Shown piece after piece: positions 5,171 to 12,709 of a DNA stretch of 14,852 nucleotides. A program made the position numbers and the translations under genes. Position 1 is the first letter of the stretch, and every line of letters begins with the position of its first letter. The notes under the pieces were generated by a model. It was not told the DNA's origin and made no database searches. It saw only the letters and a list, made by a program, of their open reading frames with translations. The DNA lies in assembly GCA_028700875.1 (NCBI GenBank), contig JAQVRW010000032.1, positions 1-14,852 on the forward strand, read 5' to 3'. The DNA comes from Candidatus Zixiibacteriota bacterium (GTDB lineage Bacteria; Zixibacteria; MSB-5A5; GN15; JAAZOE01).

Positions 5171-7913
5171 ACGTGCAATTCCCATATTGGCGATTGTCGC
5201 CCTGACGATGATTTTCAGCTCCTGTTCCTGCATCTATTTCAACACCTTTCACAATATCCGGGAGAGTTTCAACAGCGCCGAGAAGGCTCGCAAGACGGCC
5301 AATCGGGACAAGGCCACAGGGTCCGAGATCAAACAGTATACCGACGCCATCACCAAAGCCTCGAAAGTATTGGAACGGCATCCGACCTCCAGTTGGGTGG
5401 ACGACGCCCTGTACATCATCGGGGCCTCCTACTACCACCTGGGTGAATATGACAAATCGGCCCGCAAGTTCAAGGAACTGTTCGCCAATTTCCCGCAATC
5501 GGAATACATCTCCCCTTCGCGCCTGTTGTACGCCAAAGACAAGCTCATGCTCGAGGAGGAGGCCGAGGGGGTCGTTCTGTTCGAGGAAATCCTGAGCAAG
5601 GAACACAACAAGCAGATGCGGGCCGAGGCTGCCCGGTCGCTGGGCCAGTATTATTTCGATACCAAAGAATATGAACGAGCCATCGTCTATTTCCAGGCTT
5701 TGCTCGATTCTCTGGGCGGGGACAAAGACAAACTGGGGGCGCTGACCTTCATGGCCGACGGATACTTCGACCTGTATCGATACGACAAGGCCTATGCCAA
5801 TTATGACGAGGCGTTGAAACATAATCCCGACACTCTGCAACTTTACACCATCAACTTTCGCATGGCCCAGTGCGACTATTTCCTGAATCGATTCGAGGAT
5901 GGCCTGAGCAGGCTGGACGAACTGGCCGACAACGAAGTCTATTTCGACTCTCTGGCATCGATACGGCTGATGATGGCCAGGGGATACGAATGGGACGGCG
6001 ATCTGGAAAGCGCCATCAGCACCTACGAAAAGGTGGTCGAAGAAAATCCCAAGAAATATCCGGGGGCGATCGCCTATTACGAACTGGGCTTGATTTACCA
6101 ATATGATCTGGAAAACCTGGACAGAGCCCGGGATTACTACACCAAGGCCCGCGATGAGAAAAGCGGATCGCCCGTGTATGCCGACGCCACCAAGCGGGCA
6201 TCGATGTTGACGCTTCTGAAGCAATATACCGCCGCCGATACTATAATAACCAGGACCGATATCCCCAAACCGGAAAACGCGTCTCCAAAGACGGGGGCTG
6301 CCCAGACGGCGTCGGATTCCCCAGCGTCGGTATTCGATACCACTTTACTCGCCCCGGATACGGCCCGGATCGTCATTCCCTTTGCCCCCCCGGAAGTCGA
6401 AGCGCCGGCTGTCAATACTCCAGCGACCGAGACGGATACGAGCAAGATAGTCATCCCCTTTGCGCCTCCGGATTCCCCGCCGAAAATCGTCGATGTTCCG
6501 GCGGCCAAGGCGGATACGAGCAAGATCGTTATCCCCTTTGCGCCTCCGGATACCTCGCCGGAGTCGGCCGAGATCGTCATCCCCTTCGCGCCGCCCGATT
6601 CCTCGCCTGAATCGGCCGAGATCGTCATCCCCTTTGCGCCTCCGGATTCCCCGTCGGCCGGGGCGGATGCGACCGGAACGGGCGAAGCCAAGACCGGCGC
6701 CGCTAAATCGGGATCCACCAAAACAAGCGCTTCCAAAGAGACTTCCCCCAAGGCCGACAGCCTCCAGGCCGCGGAAGCCGCCCGCCTGAAATTGCAGCAG
6801 GAAATCGATCAAGCCGGATTGAACCTGTTCCACCTGGGCGAACTTTTCTATGTCGACCTGGAGAAACCGGATTCGGCCGTGCATGCCTTCTCCGCCCTGA
6901 TGGAAAGGTATCCCGATTCCCGGTGTGCTCCGCAAGCGCTTATAGCCATGTCCTACATCTACCGCACCGACTTCGCCGACACCGCCAAGGCCGACAGCCT
7001 GTTGCGAGTGGTGCTGCAACAATACCCCCGATACGATGAGGCTCAGGAAGTCATAGGACTTCTGGGGTTGGCCGGAACGGCGGCCGACACCGGGTACGCC
7101 GCTCTGGTTTACAATCGGGCCGGGGAATTCTACGAGGAGTTCCGGGCGCTTGATTCCACCCAATATTATCTCTGGCTGGAAACCGACTCCGGGGTCGGGA
7201 CAGTGGCGTCCCGCAGAGGATCCGAATACCTTCATACTCTGCGACTGCTCGATTCCGCCCAGCACTATTTCCGTTTCGTCGCCGACAGCTTCCCCGCTTC
7301 CAAGTACTATGATCAGGCGCATTATGTCCTGCTGGAAATCTACGGCACCTATCTGGCCCCCGGGGATTCCACGCTGGTCGACACGTATCAGGCGTTCGTG
7401 GATTCCTTCCCCGAGACTCCGTATGCCACCGAGCTCTCCGGGCAAATCGCCGCCTTCAAGGCCCCGTTGCGCAAGTACACTCCGGCCAAGGAGCAGGAAG
7501 AAGAGGATTCGACTGCCGTCTTCGCCGATGCCGACAGCACCGCCGTCGACTCGACCGGCAACAGGCTCGACTCGCTTAGCGGGGTTTCGCGATTCATCTC
7601 CGATGAAAAGGGGAACCAATTGCCTCCGGCGGAGGAATATTTTGACCGGGAAGAGGTGCCCTTTAAATACCCCCTGGAGGCGGTCGCGTATAACATCGAA
7701 GACAAGTTGTATTTCCATGTTCGGATCGATTTCTCCGGCGATGTCGTGGAGGTCAAGCTGAAGAATCCCACCCAGTCGCCGGAGTTGAATACGAATGCGA
7801 CCGAAACGGTTAAGAACACCAAGTTCAACCCCGGACGGATTCCGCCCGAATTATATGACCATTGGTTCTATTACACGCTCACGGTGATTATGCCGCAAGA
7901 GTACCGTCAATGA
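5163..7913 (+). CDS. Large TPR lipoprotein with IVIPFAPP repeats and a TonB-C-like end
   Basis: This 916-residue envelope protein starts at GTG 5163, with GGAG 7 nt upstream. The signal peptide RRAIPILAIVALTMIFSSC places the lipidated Cys at 21, followed by CIYFNTF. Residues about 37-355 are TPR-like helical repeats (for example VDDALYIIGASYYHLGEYD). Residues about 360-530 form a proline-rich linker with five copies of IVIPFAPP at 403, 429, 455, 471 and 487, then a Lys/Ala/Ser/Thr-rich stretch. Residues about 540-775 are a second TPR-like region, followed by an acidic linker (KEQEEEDSTAVF). Residues about 840-916 resemble a TonB C-terminal domain: VRIDFSGDVVEVKL, then AVK-like TVKNTKFNPGR. 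The N-terminal architecture recalls TPR lipoproteins such as SprE/PorW of type 9 secretion, but no other T9SS gene is present. It probably acts as a periplasmic scaffold. Its TGA overlaps the pyrK ATG. Confidence 0.85.
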   Translation: MPRRAIPILAIVALTMIFSSCSCIYFNTFHNIRESFNSAEKARKTANRDKATGSEIKQYTDAITKASKVLERHPTSSWVDDALYIIGASYYHLGEYDKSARKFKELFANFPQSEYISPSRLLYAKDKLMLEEEAEGVVLFEEILSKEHNKQMRAEAARSLGQYYFDTKEYERAIVYFQALLDSLGGDKDKLGALTFMADGYFDLYRYDKAYANYDEALKHNPDTLQLYTINFRMAQCDYFLNRFEDGLSRLDELADNEVYFDSLASIRLMMARGYEWDGDLESAISTYEKVVEENPKKYPGAIAYYELGLIYQYDLENLDRARDYYTKARDEKSGSPVYADATKRASMLTLLKQYTAADTIITRTDIPKPENASPKTGAAQTASDSPASVFDTTLLAPDTARIVIPFAPPEVEAPAVNTPATETDTSKIVIPFAPPDSPPKIVDVPAAKADTSKIVIPFAPPDTSPESAEIVIPFAPPDSSPESAEIVIPFAPPDSPSAGADATGTGEAKTGAAKSGSTKTSASKETSPKADSLQAAEAARLKLQQEIDQAGLNLFHLGELFYVDLEKPDSAVHAFSALMERYPDSRCAPQALIAMSYIYRTDFADTAKADSLLRVVLQQYPRYDEAQEVIGLLGLAGTAADTGYAALVYNRAGEFYEEFRALDSTQYYLWLETDSGVGTVASRRGSEYLHTLRLLDSAQHYFRFVADSFPASKYYDQAHYVLLEIYGTYLAPGDSTLVDTYQAFVDSFPETPYATELSGQIAAFKAPLRKYTPAKEQEEEDSTAVFADADSTAVDSTGNRLDSLSGVSRFISDEKGNQLPPAEEYFDREEVPFKYPLEAVAYNIEDKLYFHVRIDFSGDVVEVKLKNPTQSPELNTNATETVKNTKFNPGRIPPELYDHWFYYTLTVIMPQEYRQ
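6369..6644 (+). repeat. In-frame tandem repeat coding IVIPFAPP, five copies
   Basis: The octapeptide IVIPFAPP is encoded at 6369-6392, 6447-6470, 6525-6548, 6573-6596 and 6621-6644. Copy starts are 78, 78, 48 and 48 bp apart, always a multiple of three. Copies 2 and 3 share near-identical DNA for about 45 bp, including the preceding DTSK codons. Copies 4 and 5 share a preceding ESAE segment. This points to recent duplication within the gene and makes the linker prone to length variation. Confidence 0.9.
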
Positions 7914-8719
7914 AGAAGATTATTCCTCAGCGGTGCGCCGTCATTGAGAACCGACGGCTGGATAAGGCCGGGTGGTATTATCGGTTGAGGCTGTCCGGGT
8001 TCGTTCCGTCCCGCGCCGTCTATCCCGGCCATTTCGTGCACCTGAAAGTCGCCCCTGGGTTGGATCCCTTTTTCCGCCGCGCCTTCTCCGTCTCCGATTT
8101 TGATGCCGCGACCGGCGCGCTGGAAATCATCTATAAAGTGGCCGGCCGGGGAACCGCCCTTCTGCGGGAAGTGCGGCCGGGAACGATGCTGGACCTGATC
8201 GGGCCGTTGGGGAATCGGTTTACCGTTCCGCCCAAATCGCAAACGGCGGTCATCGTGGCCGGAGGCGTCGGCCTGCCCCCCCTGGCCTTCCTGGCCCGAT
8301 ATCTGATCGACCGGAGGCACGACCCAAAAACCGTCTTCTTCTTCTATGGCGGACGGTCCAAAGAAGATTTGATCGACCTGCCCCGCCTTCGCCGGATGGG
8401 CGCCAATCTCATCCTGTGCACCGATGACGGCTCACGGGGATTCAAGGGGATGGTGACGGAGGCGGTGATACATCACCTGTCGCAGTTCGATGACCGGCGG
8501 TTCCACGTCTATGGTTGCGGTCCGGAACCGATGCTGGCGGCCCTGCAAGAGCTGGCCCTGGTACGCCAGTGGTCGGGGGAGATGTCGCTGGAGGCGCCGA
8601 TGCCGTGCGGGGTCGGCGTTTGTCTCGGGTGCATCAAACCATCATTATCCGCCCCCGGCAGTTATGTTCGGGTCTGCCATGACGGCCCGGTGTTCAAAAT
8701 AGGCGAGGTGCAGTTGTGA
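7910..8719 (+). CDS. pyrK: Dihydroorotate dehydrogenase electron transfer subunit
   Basis: PyrK passes electrons from the FMN of PyrD through a 2Fe-2S cluster and FAD to NAD+, so this organism has the class 1B (PyrD2PyrK2) enzyme of pyrimidine synthesis. In the 269 residues I see the FAD-binding RAFSVSD, the nucleotide-binding GGVGLPPLAFLA, and the C-terminal cluster ligands Cys233, 238, 241 and 256 (C-x4-C-x2-C-x14-C), the same spacing as lactococcal PyrK. The ATG at 7910 overlaps the TGA of the TPR gene (ATGA). An in-frame upstream start at 7862 would only add residues read out of frame from that gene. The end overlaps pyrD by 4 bp. Confidence 0.95.
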   Translation: MKKIIPQRCAVIENRRLDKAGWYYRLRLSGFVPSRAVYPGHFVHLKVAPGLDPFFRRAFSVSDFDAATGALEIIYKVAGRGTALLREVRPGTMLDLIGPLGNRFTVPPKSQTAVIVAGGVGLPPLAFLARYLIDRRHDPKTVFFFYGGRSKEDLIDLPRLRRMGANLILCTDDGSRGFKGMVTEAVIHHLSQFDDRRFHVYGCGPEPMLAALQELALVRQWSGEMSLEAPMPCGVGVCLGCIKPSLSAPGSYVRVCHDGPVFKIGEVQL

Positions 8720-9636
8720 AACCGTCGCTGTCGTTGACAATCGGCGGGGTGACCTTCAAGAATCCGGTCACGGTGGCCTCCGGGACATTCGGGTACGCGG
8801 AAGAATTCGCCGAGCTGATCGACCTGGAAGCCCTGGGGGGAATCGTCACCAAGTCGATCACCTTGAAAGAACGTCAGGGACATCCGCCCCCCCGCACGTG
8901 CGAGACGCCGGCCGGGATGCTCAATGCCATCGGGCTGGCCAACGTCGGGGTGGAGCGGTTCATCGACGAAAAACTGCCGTTTTTGCGCAAGCTCAACACG
9001 GTTCGCATCGTCAACGTCGCCGGTTCGACGCAGGCGGAATATGTCGAGGTCTGCCGTCTTCTGGAAAAGGCCGAGGGGATCGACATGCTCGAGATTAATC
9101 TGTCGTGCCCCAACGTGGACGCCGGCGGCATGGAACTAGGCACCGACCCGGCGGTGATGATCCGGGTTTTAACGGCCGTTCGCGAAGTAACCTCACGGCC
9201 GATCATCGTCAAGCTGTCTCCTAATGTCACCTCGATCGTCACCATCGCCAGGGCCGCCCAGGAGGGCGGCGCGGCAGCGGTGTCGCTGATCAACACGCTG
9301 GTGGGAATGGCGATCGATACCGAGACCTGGCGGCCGCGTCTCTCCAACGGCACCGGCGGGCTGTCCGGGCCGGCCATCCGACCGGTGGCGGTGGCCATGG
9401 TGTACAAGGTGGCCCGGGCCATCGACCTGCCCGTTATCGGCATCGGCGGCATCAGCAATTGGACCGACGCCGTCGAGTTCCACCTGGCCGGGGCGACTGC
9501 CATCCAGGTGGGGACGGCCAACTTCATCGCTCCCGATACCACCATGAATATCATCGCGGGTCTGTCCCGTTATCTGGCCGCCCATAAATTGACGGCTATC
9601 ACCGATATCATAGGACGAGTCAAGGTAAAACTATGA
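8716..9636 (+). CDS. pyrD: Dihydroorotate dehydrogenase, class 1B catalytic subunit
   Basis: PyrD oxidises dihydroorotate to orotate on FMN, the fourth step of pyrimidine synthesis, handing electrons to PyrK. The 306 residues carry VASGTFGYAEE near the N-terminus, NAIGLANVGVE, NLSCPN with the catalytic Cys131, the class 1B run GGMELGTDP, VKLSPNV, INTLVGMAID, GGLSGPAIRPVA and the phosphate-binding GIGGISNWTDA and QVGTANF. It starts at GTG 8716, overlapping the pyrK stop (GTGA), with GAGG 7-8 nt upstream. Its TGA overlaps the ATG of pyrF. The order pyrK-pyrD-pyrF is a recurrent pyrimidine operon arrangement. Confidence 0.97.
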   Translation: MKPSLSLTIGGVTFKNPVTVASGTFGYAEEFAELIDLEALGGIVTKSITLKERQGHPPPRTCETPAGMLNAIGLANVGVERFIDEKLPFLRKLNTVRIVNVAGSTQAEYVEVCRLLEKAEGIDMLEINLSCPNVDAGGMELGTDPAVMIRVLTAVREVTSRPIIVKLSPNVTSIVTIARAAQEGGAAAVSLINTLVGMAIDTETWRPRLSNGTGGLSGPAIRPVAVAMVYKVARAIDLPVIGIGGISNWTDAVEFHLAGATAIQVGTANFIAPDTTMNIIAGLSRYLAAHKLTAITDIIGRVKVKL

Positions 9637-10451
9637 ACGCGCGTGAAAAACTCATCGCTTCCTGCGAACGAACGAAATCCCTGGTGTGCATAGGCCTGGA
9701 TATCGACCCCAAACGGGTCCCCAAGATCTGCGGCGAAGGAATCAAGGGGATGTTTCAGTTCGCTTTGAAGATCATCGCGGCGACCTCCGATGTCGCCGCC
9801 GCCTACAAACCCAACATGGGTTTCTTCGAGGCGCTCGGTCCCGAAGGGCTGTCGCTTCTGAAGCATATCATCAGCCGCATTCCCCCGGAGGCGGCCATTA
9901 TCCTCGATGCCAAACGAGGGGATATCGGCAACACCTCCGAATTCTACGCCAGGACGGTCTTCGATATTTATAAGGCCGATTGGACCACGGTCAACCCCTA
10001 CCTTGGATTCGATTCCATCAAACCGTTCCTGGACCGCAAAGACAAAGGTGCCTTCATCCTCTGCCTGACGTCCAATCCAGGGGCCCAGGATTTCCAGTGG
10101 CTGCAGGCCGATCAGGTTCCGCTGTACTTGCATGTAGCCCGCAAGGCGGCGACTTGGAACACGAACGGCAACTGCGGGCTGGTGGTCGGCGCCACCTACC
10201 CCGAACAGATCAGCGCCATCAGGGAGGCCGCCGGCGACATGCCGTTTCTCATCCCCGGAATCGGAGCGCAGGGGGGAGATCTCGAAAAGGCGGTCCGTTT
10301 CGGAACCGCGAATTTTACCCGGCCGGCGGTGATCAATGTATCCCGGGGAGTGCTTTATGCGTCGGAAGGGGAGGATTTCGATCGGGCGGCGCGCGCGGAA
10401 GTCGTGGGGCTGAACGAGATTATCAATCGACTGAAGAAGTCTCCGGCATAG
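9633..10451 (+). CDS. pyrF: Orotidine 5'-phosphate decarboxylase, type 2
   Basis: PyrF decarboxylates OMP to UMP, the last step of de novo pyrimidine synthesis. At 272 residues it belongs to the longer type 2 group. Seen directly: VCIGLDIDPKRVP (18-30), YKPNMGFFEALG, the catalytic LDAKRGDIGNTS with Lys94 and its flanking Asp residues, NPYLGFDS, LTSNPGAQDFQ and the phosphate-binding PGIGAQGGD. The ATG at 9633 overlaps the pyrD stop (ATGA), with AAGG about 8 nt upstream. The last 29 bp overlap the 3' end of the convergent gene ending at 10423. Confidence 0.96.
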   Translation: MNAREKLIASCERTKSLVCIGLDIDPKRVPKICGEGIKGMFQFALKIIAATSDVAAAYKPNMGFFEALGPEGLSLLKHIISRIPPEAAIILDAKRGDIGNTSEFYARTVFDIYKADWTTVNPYLGFDSIKPFLDRKDKGAFILCLTSNPGAQDFQWLQADQVPLYLHVARKAATWNTNGNCGLVVGATYPEQISAIREAAGDMPFLIPGIGAQGGDLEKAVRFGTANFTRPAVINVSRGVLYASEGEDFDRAARAEVVGLNEIINRLKKSPA

Positions 10452-10884
10452 CCTCGATTGACCGTTCCGGCGACTCTGCCCGCCGGCGGGCGATCAACGA
10501 CCGAATATAATTTTCCGCTTCGACCCGGGTCCCGAACAGATTCGGGTTTTTATCCCGATAGTCCATGTATCCGCGACGAATGGTGATGTGGGTGATTTGA
10601 TGCCCGTACCGGGCAATGCCATTAGGATAAACGAAAATACTATAAATTTCCTCGGCCAAAGCGCCGTAGAGGTGGCTCAATTCCGGCACGACGACTAATT
10701 GTGTCATGTCCGCGATCATGTACATCCGTCCCGGTTCCTGATGTTGCTCCATCTGCGCTCGTATGGCTTCCATAAGGGCGATCAGTTGTCGATCGGTGGT
10801 GATGCGGACGGGACCGGTTTGGGTCAGGTAGAGGATACGGTTTTCCTCGTCGAACGTGAATTGAAGTTGATCGCTGATTTCCAT
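10423..10884 (-). CDS. STAS/SpoIIAA-like domain protein of unknown function (copy 1)
   Basis: This 153-residue soluble protein is a clear paralogue of its upstream neighbour (copy 2). Both share a strand FDEENRILYLT, a strand of the type YMIADMTQLVV, then YPNGIARYGHQI and a C-terminal PNLFGTRVEAENYIRSLI. The predicted order strand-strand-helix-strand-helix-strand-helix, with the last helix after 'NLF-TR-A', looks like the STAS/SpoIIAA-like fold, but I cannot assign a family or partner. No signal peptide or membrane segment is seen. The ATG at 10884 follows AAGGGGG about 6 nt upstream. It reads into pyrF, overlapping it tail to tail by 29 bp. Confidence 0.75.
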   Translation of the reverse strand: MEISDQLQFTFDEENRILYLTQTGPVRITTDRQLIALMEAIRAQMEQHQEPGRMYMIADMTQLVVVPELSHLYGALAEEIYSIFVYPNGIARYGHQITHITIRRGYMDYRDKNPNLFGTRVEAENYIRSLIARRRAESPERSIEAMPETSSVD

Positions 10885-10990
10885 TTCCTGCCCCCTTGAA
10901 AGAAAAAAAGATCCCCTCTACCCGGTCATTAAGGCGCAATATCCCGAATTCCGGACTGTCCCACAGTTTTCAATTGCCCCCGTCGGTCGT

Positions 10991-11443
10991 TTAGGCGGTT
11001 TCCGGCGGAGAAGGACAGCTTGCCTTCGGTTGTCCGGCCTGATTCCGGACGATCAAACCTTTCAGGTAGGCTACAGCTGCTTCTCGGGTGTCGAAAAGAT
11101 TGGGGTCGCCGCCGATGTAGCCTTTATAAGCAAGCTGAGCATTGATTCGGGAAATTTCGAAACCGTAACGAGCGACGCCGCCGGGATACAGATACTTGTC
11201 CATCAACTCTATCATCCAGCGAGAGTATGCCTCGACTTCCTTCGGCTCGATGATGATATTGGAATAATCGGTCAACAGGTATCCCCGGCCGTCGCCGAGG
11301 AACCGTTTGACGGCCGCCATAATCACCTCACCCAGCATTTCCCCTTCGGCCAGTTTTGTGAGCCGGATGTGGCTGCGGGATGTCAGATGAACGATCCTGG
11401 TTTCCGGGTCGAATTTCACGATCAACTCTTCTGAATCAACCAT
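10991..11443 (-). CDS. STAS/SpoIIAA-like domain protein of unknown function (copy 2)
   Basis: This 150-residue paralogue of copy 1 lies 106 bp upstream of it in the same direction. Shared positions include FDPETRIVHLT, YPGGVARYGFEI, GY, PNLFDTREAAVAYLKGLI. An ATG at 11482 would give 163 residues, but it has no ribosome binding site. Starting at ATG 11443 (AGAGGG a few nt upstream) makes the N-terminus align with copy 1 residue for residue from Met, so 11443 is preferred. The function is unknown. Tandem duplication followed by divergence suggests two related regulators or partners. The pair lies behind recA on the same strand. Confidence 0.75.
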   Translation of the reverse strand: MVDSEELIVKFDPETRIVHLTSRSHIRLTKLAEGEMLGEVIMAAVKRFLGDGRGYLLTDYSNIIIEPKEVEAYSRWMIELMDKYLYPGGVARYGFEISRINAQLAYKGYIGGDPNLFDTREAAVAYLKGLIVRNQAGQPKASCPSPPETA

Positions 11444-11497
11444 ATGCCCTCTGGATGCAAGCTCAGTTTTCAGAACGGTCATTTAAGGATTCGGCAA

Positions 11498-11525
11498 CCC
11501 CGGGGTAATAATTAACCACCCGGGG
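11498..11525. other. GC-rich inverted repeat upstream of the STAS-like pair
   Basis: CCCCGGG (11498-11504) and CCCGGGG (11519-11525) form a perfect 7-bp inverted repeat around a 14-nt AT-rich spacer (TAATAATTAA core). Each arm is itself nearly palindromic, so it could be a paired protein site or a hairpin in the leader of copy 2. It is not followed by a T run on either strand, so it is not a typical terminator. Confidence 0.35.
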
Positions 11526-11609
11526 CATTGAAGACACTTTTCGTATTGGTTTGGGGGAGCTGTTGACTCGGATAAGCCTGGAAGGGGGAATTCGAAACCG
11601 GGGGTCGTC

Positions 11610-11639
11610 GGGACGGGAAACCGTTCGGCTTCCTGCCCC
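11610..11639 (-). terminator. Hairpin just downstream of recA
   Basis: On the minus strand two 13-nt arms enclose the loop GAAC, with one mismatch and two G-U pairs. The core stem is GGAAGCC/GGTTTCC. It begins 17 nt after the recA stop. No U tract follows, so it may be a Rho-assisted terminator or a hairpin protecting the 3' end of the recA transcript. Confidence 0.4.
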
Positions 11640-11655
11640 TTATATCAATAAACGC

Positions 11656-12699
11656 CTATTTACTTTTGGTCGCCGGAGCTTCTACGGCCGCGGGAGCCGG
11701 TGCAAAACCCAATTTCACTTTGACCGCCTGTTCTATCTGAGCGGACAAATCGGGGTTCTCCTCAAGGAATTTCTTGACGTGCTCCCGACCCTGGCCGAGC
11801 CGCTCGCTGCCATAAGAAAACCAGGCCCCCGATTTCTCGATAATATCCTCCTTGACGCCGATATCCAGCAATTCGCCGATTCGAGAAATCCCTATGCCGT
11901 AGGTGATGTCGAATTCCGCTTCTTTGAACGGCGGCGCGACCTTGTTTTTCACCACCCGGACCCGCGTCCGGTTGCCGACCATGTCATCCCCTTCCTTGAT
12001 CGAGGCGATCTTGCGGATGTCCACCCGGATCGTGGAGTAAAACTTGAGCGCATTGCCGCCGGTGGTGGTCTCGGGATTGCCGAACATGATGCCGATTTTC
12101 ATCCGGATCTGATTGATGAAAATGACACAGGCTCGCGATTTGGAAATGACCCCGGTCAGCTTGCGCAAGGCCTGGGACATGAGCCGGGCTTGAAGGCCCA
12201 TATGGGAATCGCCCATTTCCCCCTCGATTTCGGCCCTCGGTACCAGCGCCGCCACGGAGTCGATAACGGCAATATCCAGCGCGCCGGAACGAACCAGCGT
12301 CTCGGTTATCTCCAGCGCCTGCTCGCCGTTGTCGGGTTGGGCGATCAGCAAGTTGTCGATATCGACCCCCAACGCCCGCGAATATTTGGGGTCGAGCGCG
12401 TGCTCGGCGTCGATGAAGGCGGCCGTGCCGCCACGCTTCTGCGCCTCGGCGATGGCGTGCAGCGCCAGTGTGGTTTTGCCCGATGATTCCGGCCCATAGA
12501 TTTCGATTACCCGACCGCGCGGGTACCCCCCCACGCCCAGCGCGAGGTCCAGCCCGAACGACCCCGTCGGGATCACCTCGATGCCGCTGGCGATGCTCTC
12601 GGAACCGAGTTTCATGACCGAGCCTTTGCCGAATTGCTTCTCTATTTGAGCGACCGCCGCGTCCAGCGCTTTCTTTTGATCAGCACCCTGAAGAGTCAT
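11656..12699 (-). CDS. recA: Recombinase A
   Basis: RecA forms ATP-dependent filaments on single-stranded DNA for strand exchange and LexA cleavage. The 347 residues are of normal length. Seen directly: Walker A GPESSGKT (69-76, Lys75), catalytic Glu99 in FIDAEHALDP, the Walker B strand LDIAVIDSVAAL (141-152), the INQIRMKIG.MFGNPETTTGGNALKF segment split around loop L2 (about 195-220), and a short Ala/Pro-rich C-terminal tail. The ATG at 12699 is preceded by AGGTGAGG at good spacing. It lies only 10 bp after thpR, leaving no room for a promoter or LexA box of its own there, so it probably depends on upstream transcription. Confidence 0.98.
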   Translation of the reverse strand: MTLQGADQKKALDAAVAQIEKQFGKGSVMKLGSESIASGIEVIPTGSFGLDLALGVGGYPRGRVIEIYGPESSGKTTLALHAIAEAQKRGGTAAFIDAEHALDPKYSRALGVDIDNLLIAQPDNGEQALEITETLVRSGALDIAVIDSVAALVPRAEIEGEMGDSHMGLQARLMSQALRKLTGVISKSRACVIFINQIRMKIGIMFGNPETTTGGNALKFYSTIRVDIRKIASIKEGDDMVGNRTRVRVVKNKVAPPFKEAEFDITYGIGISRIGELLDIGVKEDIIEKSGAWFSYGSERLGQGREHVKKFLEENPDLSAQIEQAVKVKLGFAPAPAAVEAPATKSK

Positions 12700-12709
12700 A
12701 TCCTCACCT

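Noticed and set aside
4235..6224. Minus-strand open frames of 332 and 361 codons opposite pflX and the TPR gene
   Set aside because: Low-quality composition and no recognisable motif; the plus-strand genes have clear motifs and overlap signals.
6137..7718. Long minus-strand open frames (204 and 457 codons) opposite the TPR gene, one with GGAKGMTI repeats
   Set aside because: They are the antisense image of the IVIPFAPP repeats and of GC-rich codons; no ribosome binding site or family feature, while the plus-strand gene is coherent over its whole length.
10955..10967. ACTGTCCCACAGT as a terminator
   Set aside because: A 5-bp stem with a 3-nt loop and only four T behind it is too weak, and it lies inside the unit formed by the two minus-strand paralogues.
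11618..11634. GAAC-GTTC-like spacing near recA as a LexA box
   Set aside because: It lies behind recA within the loop and stem of the hairpin and does not keep the GAAC-N4-GTTC spacing.
11551..12486. Plus-strand open frame of 311 codons opposite recA
   Set aside because: Antisense shadow of the strongly conserved recA reading frame.
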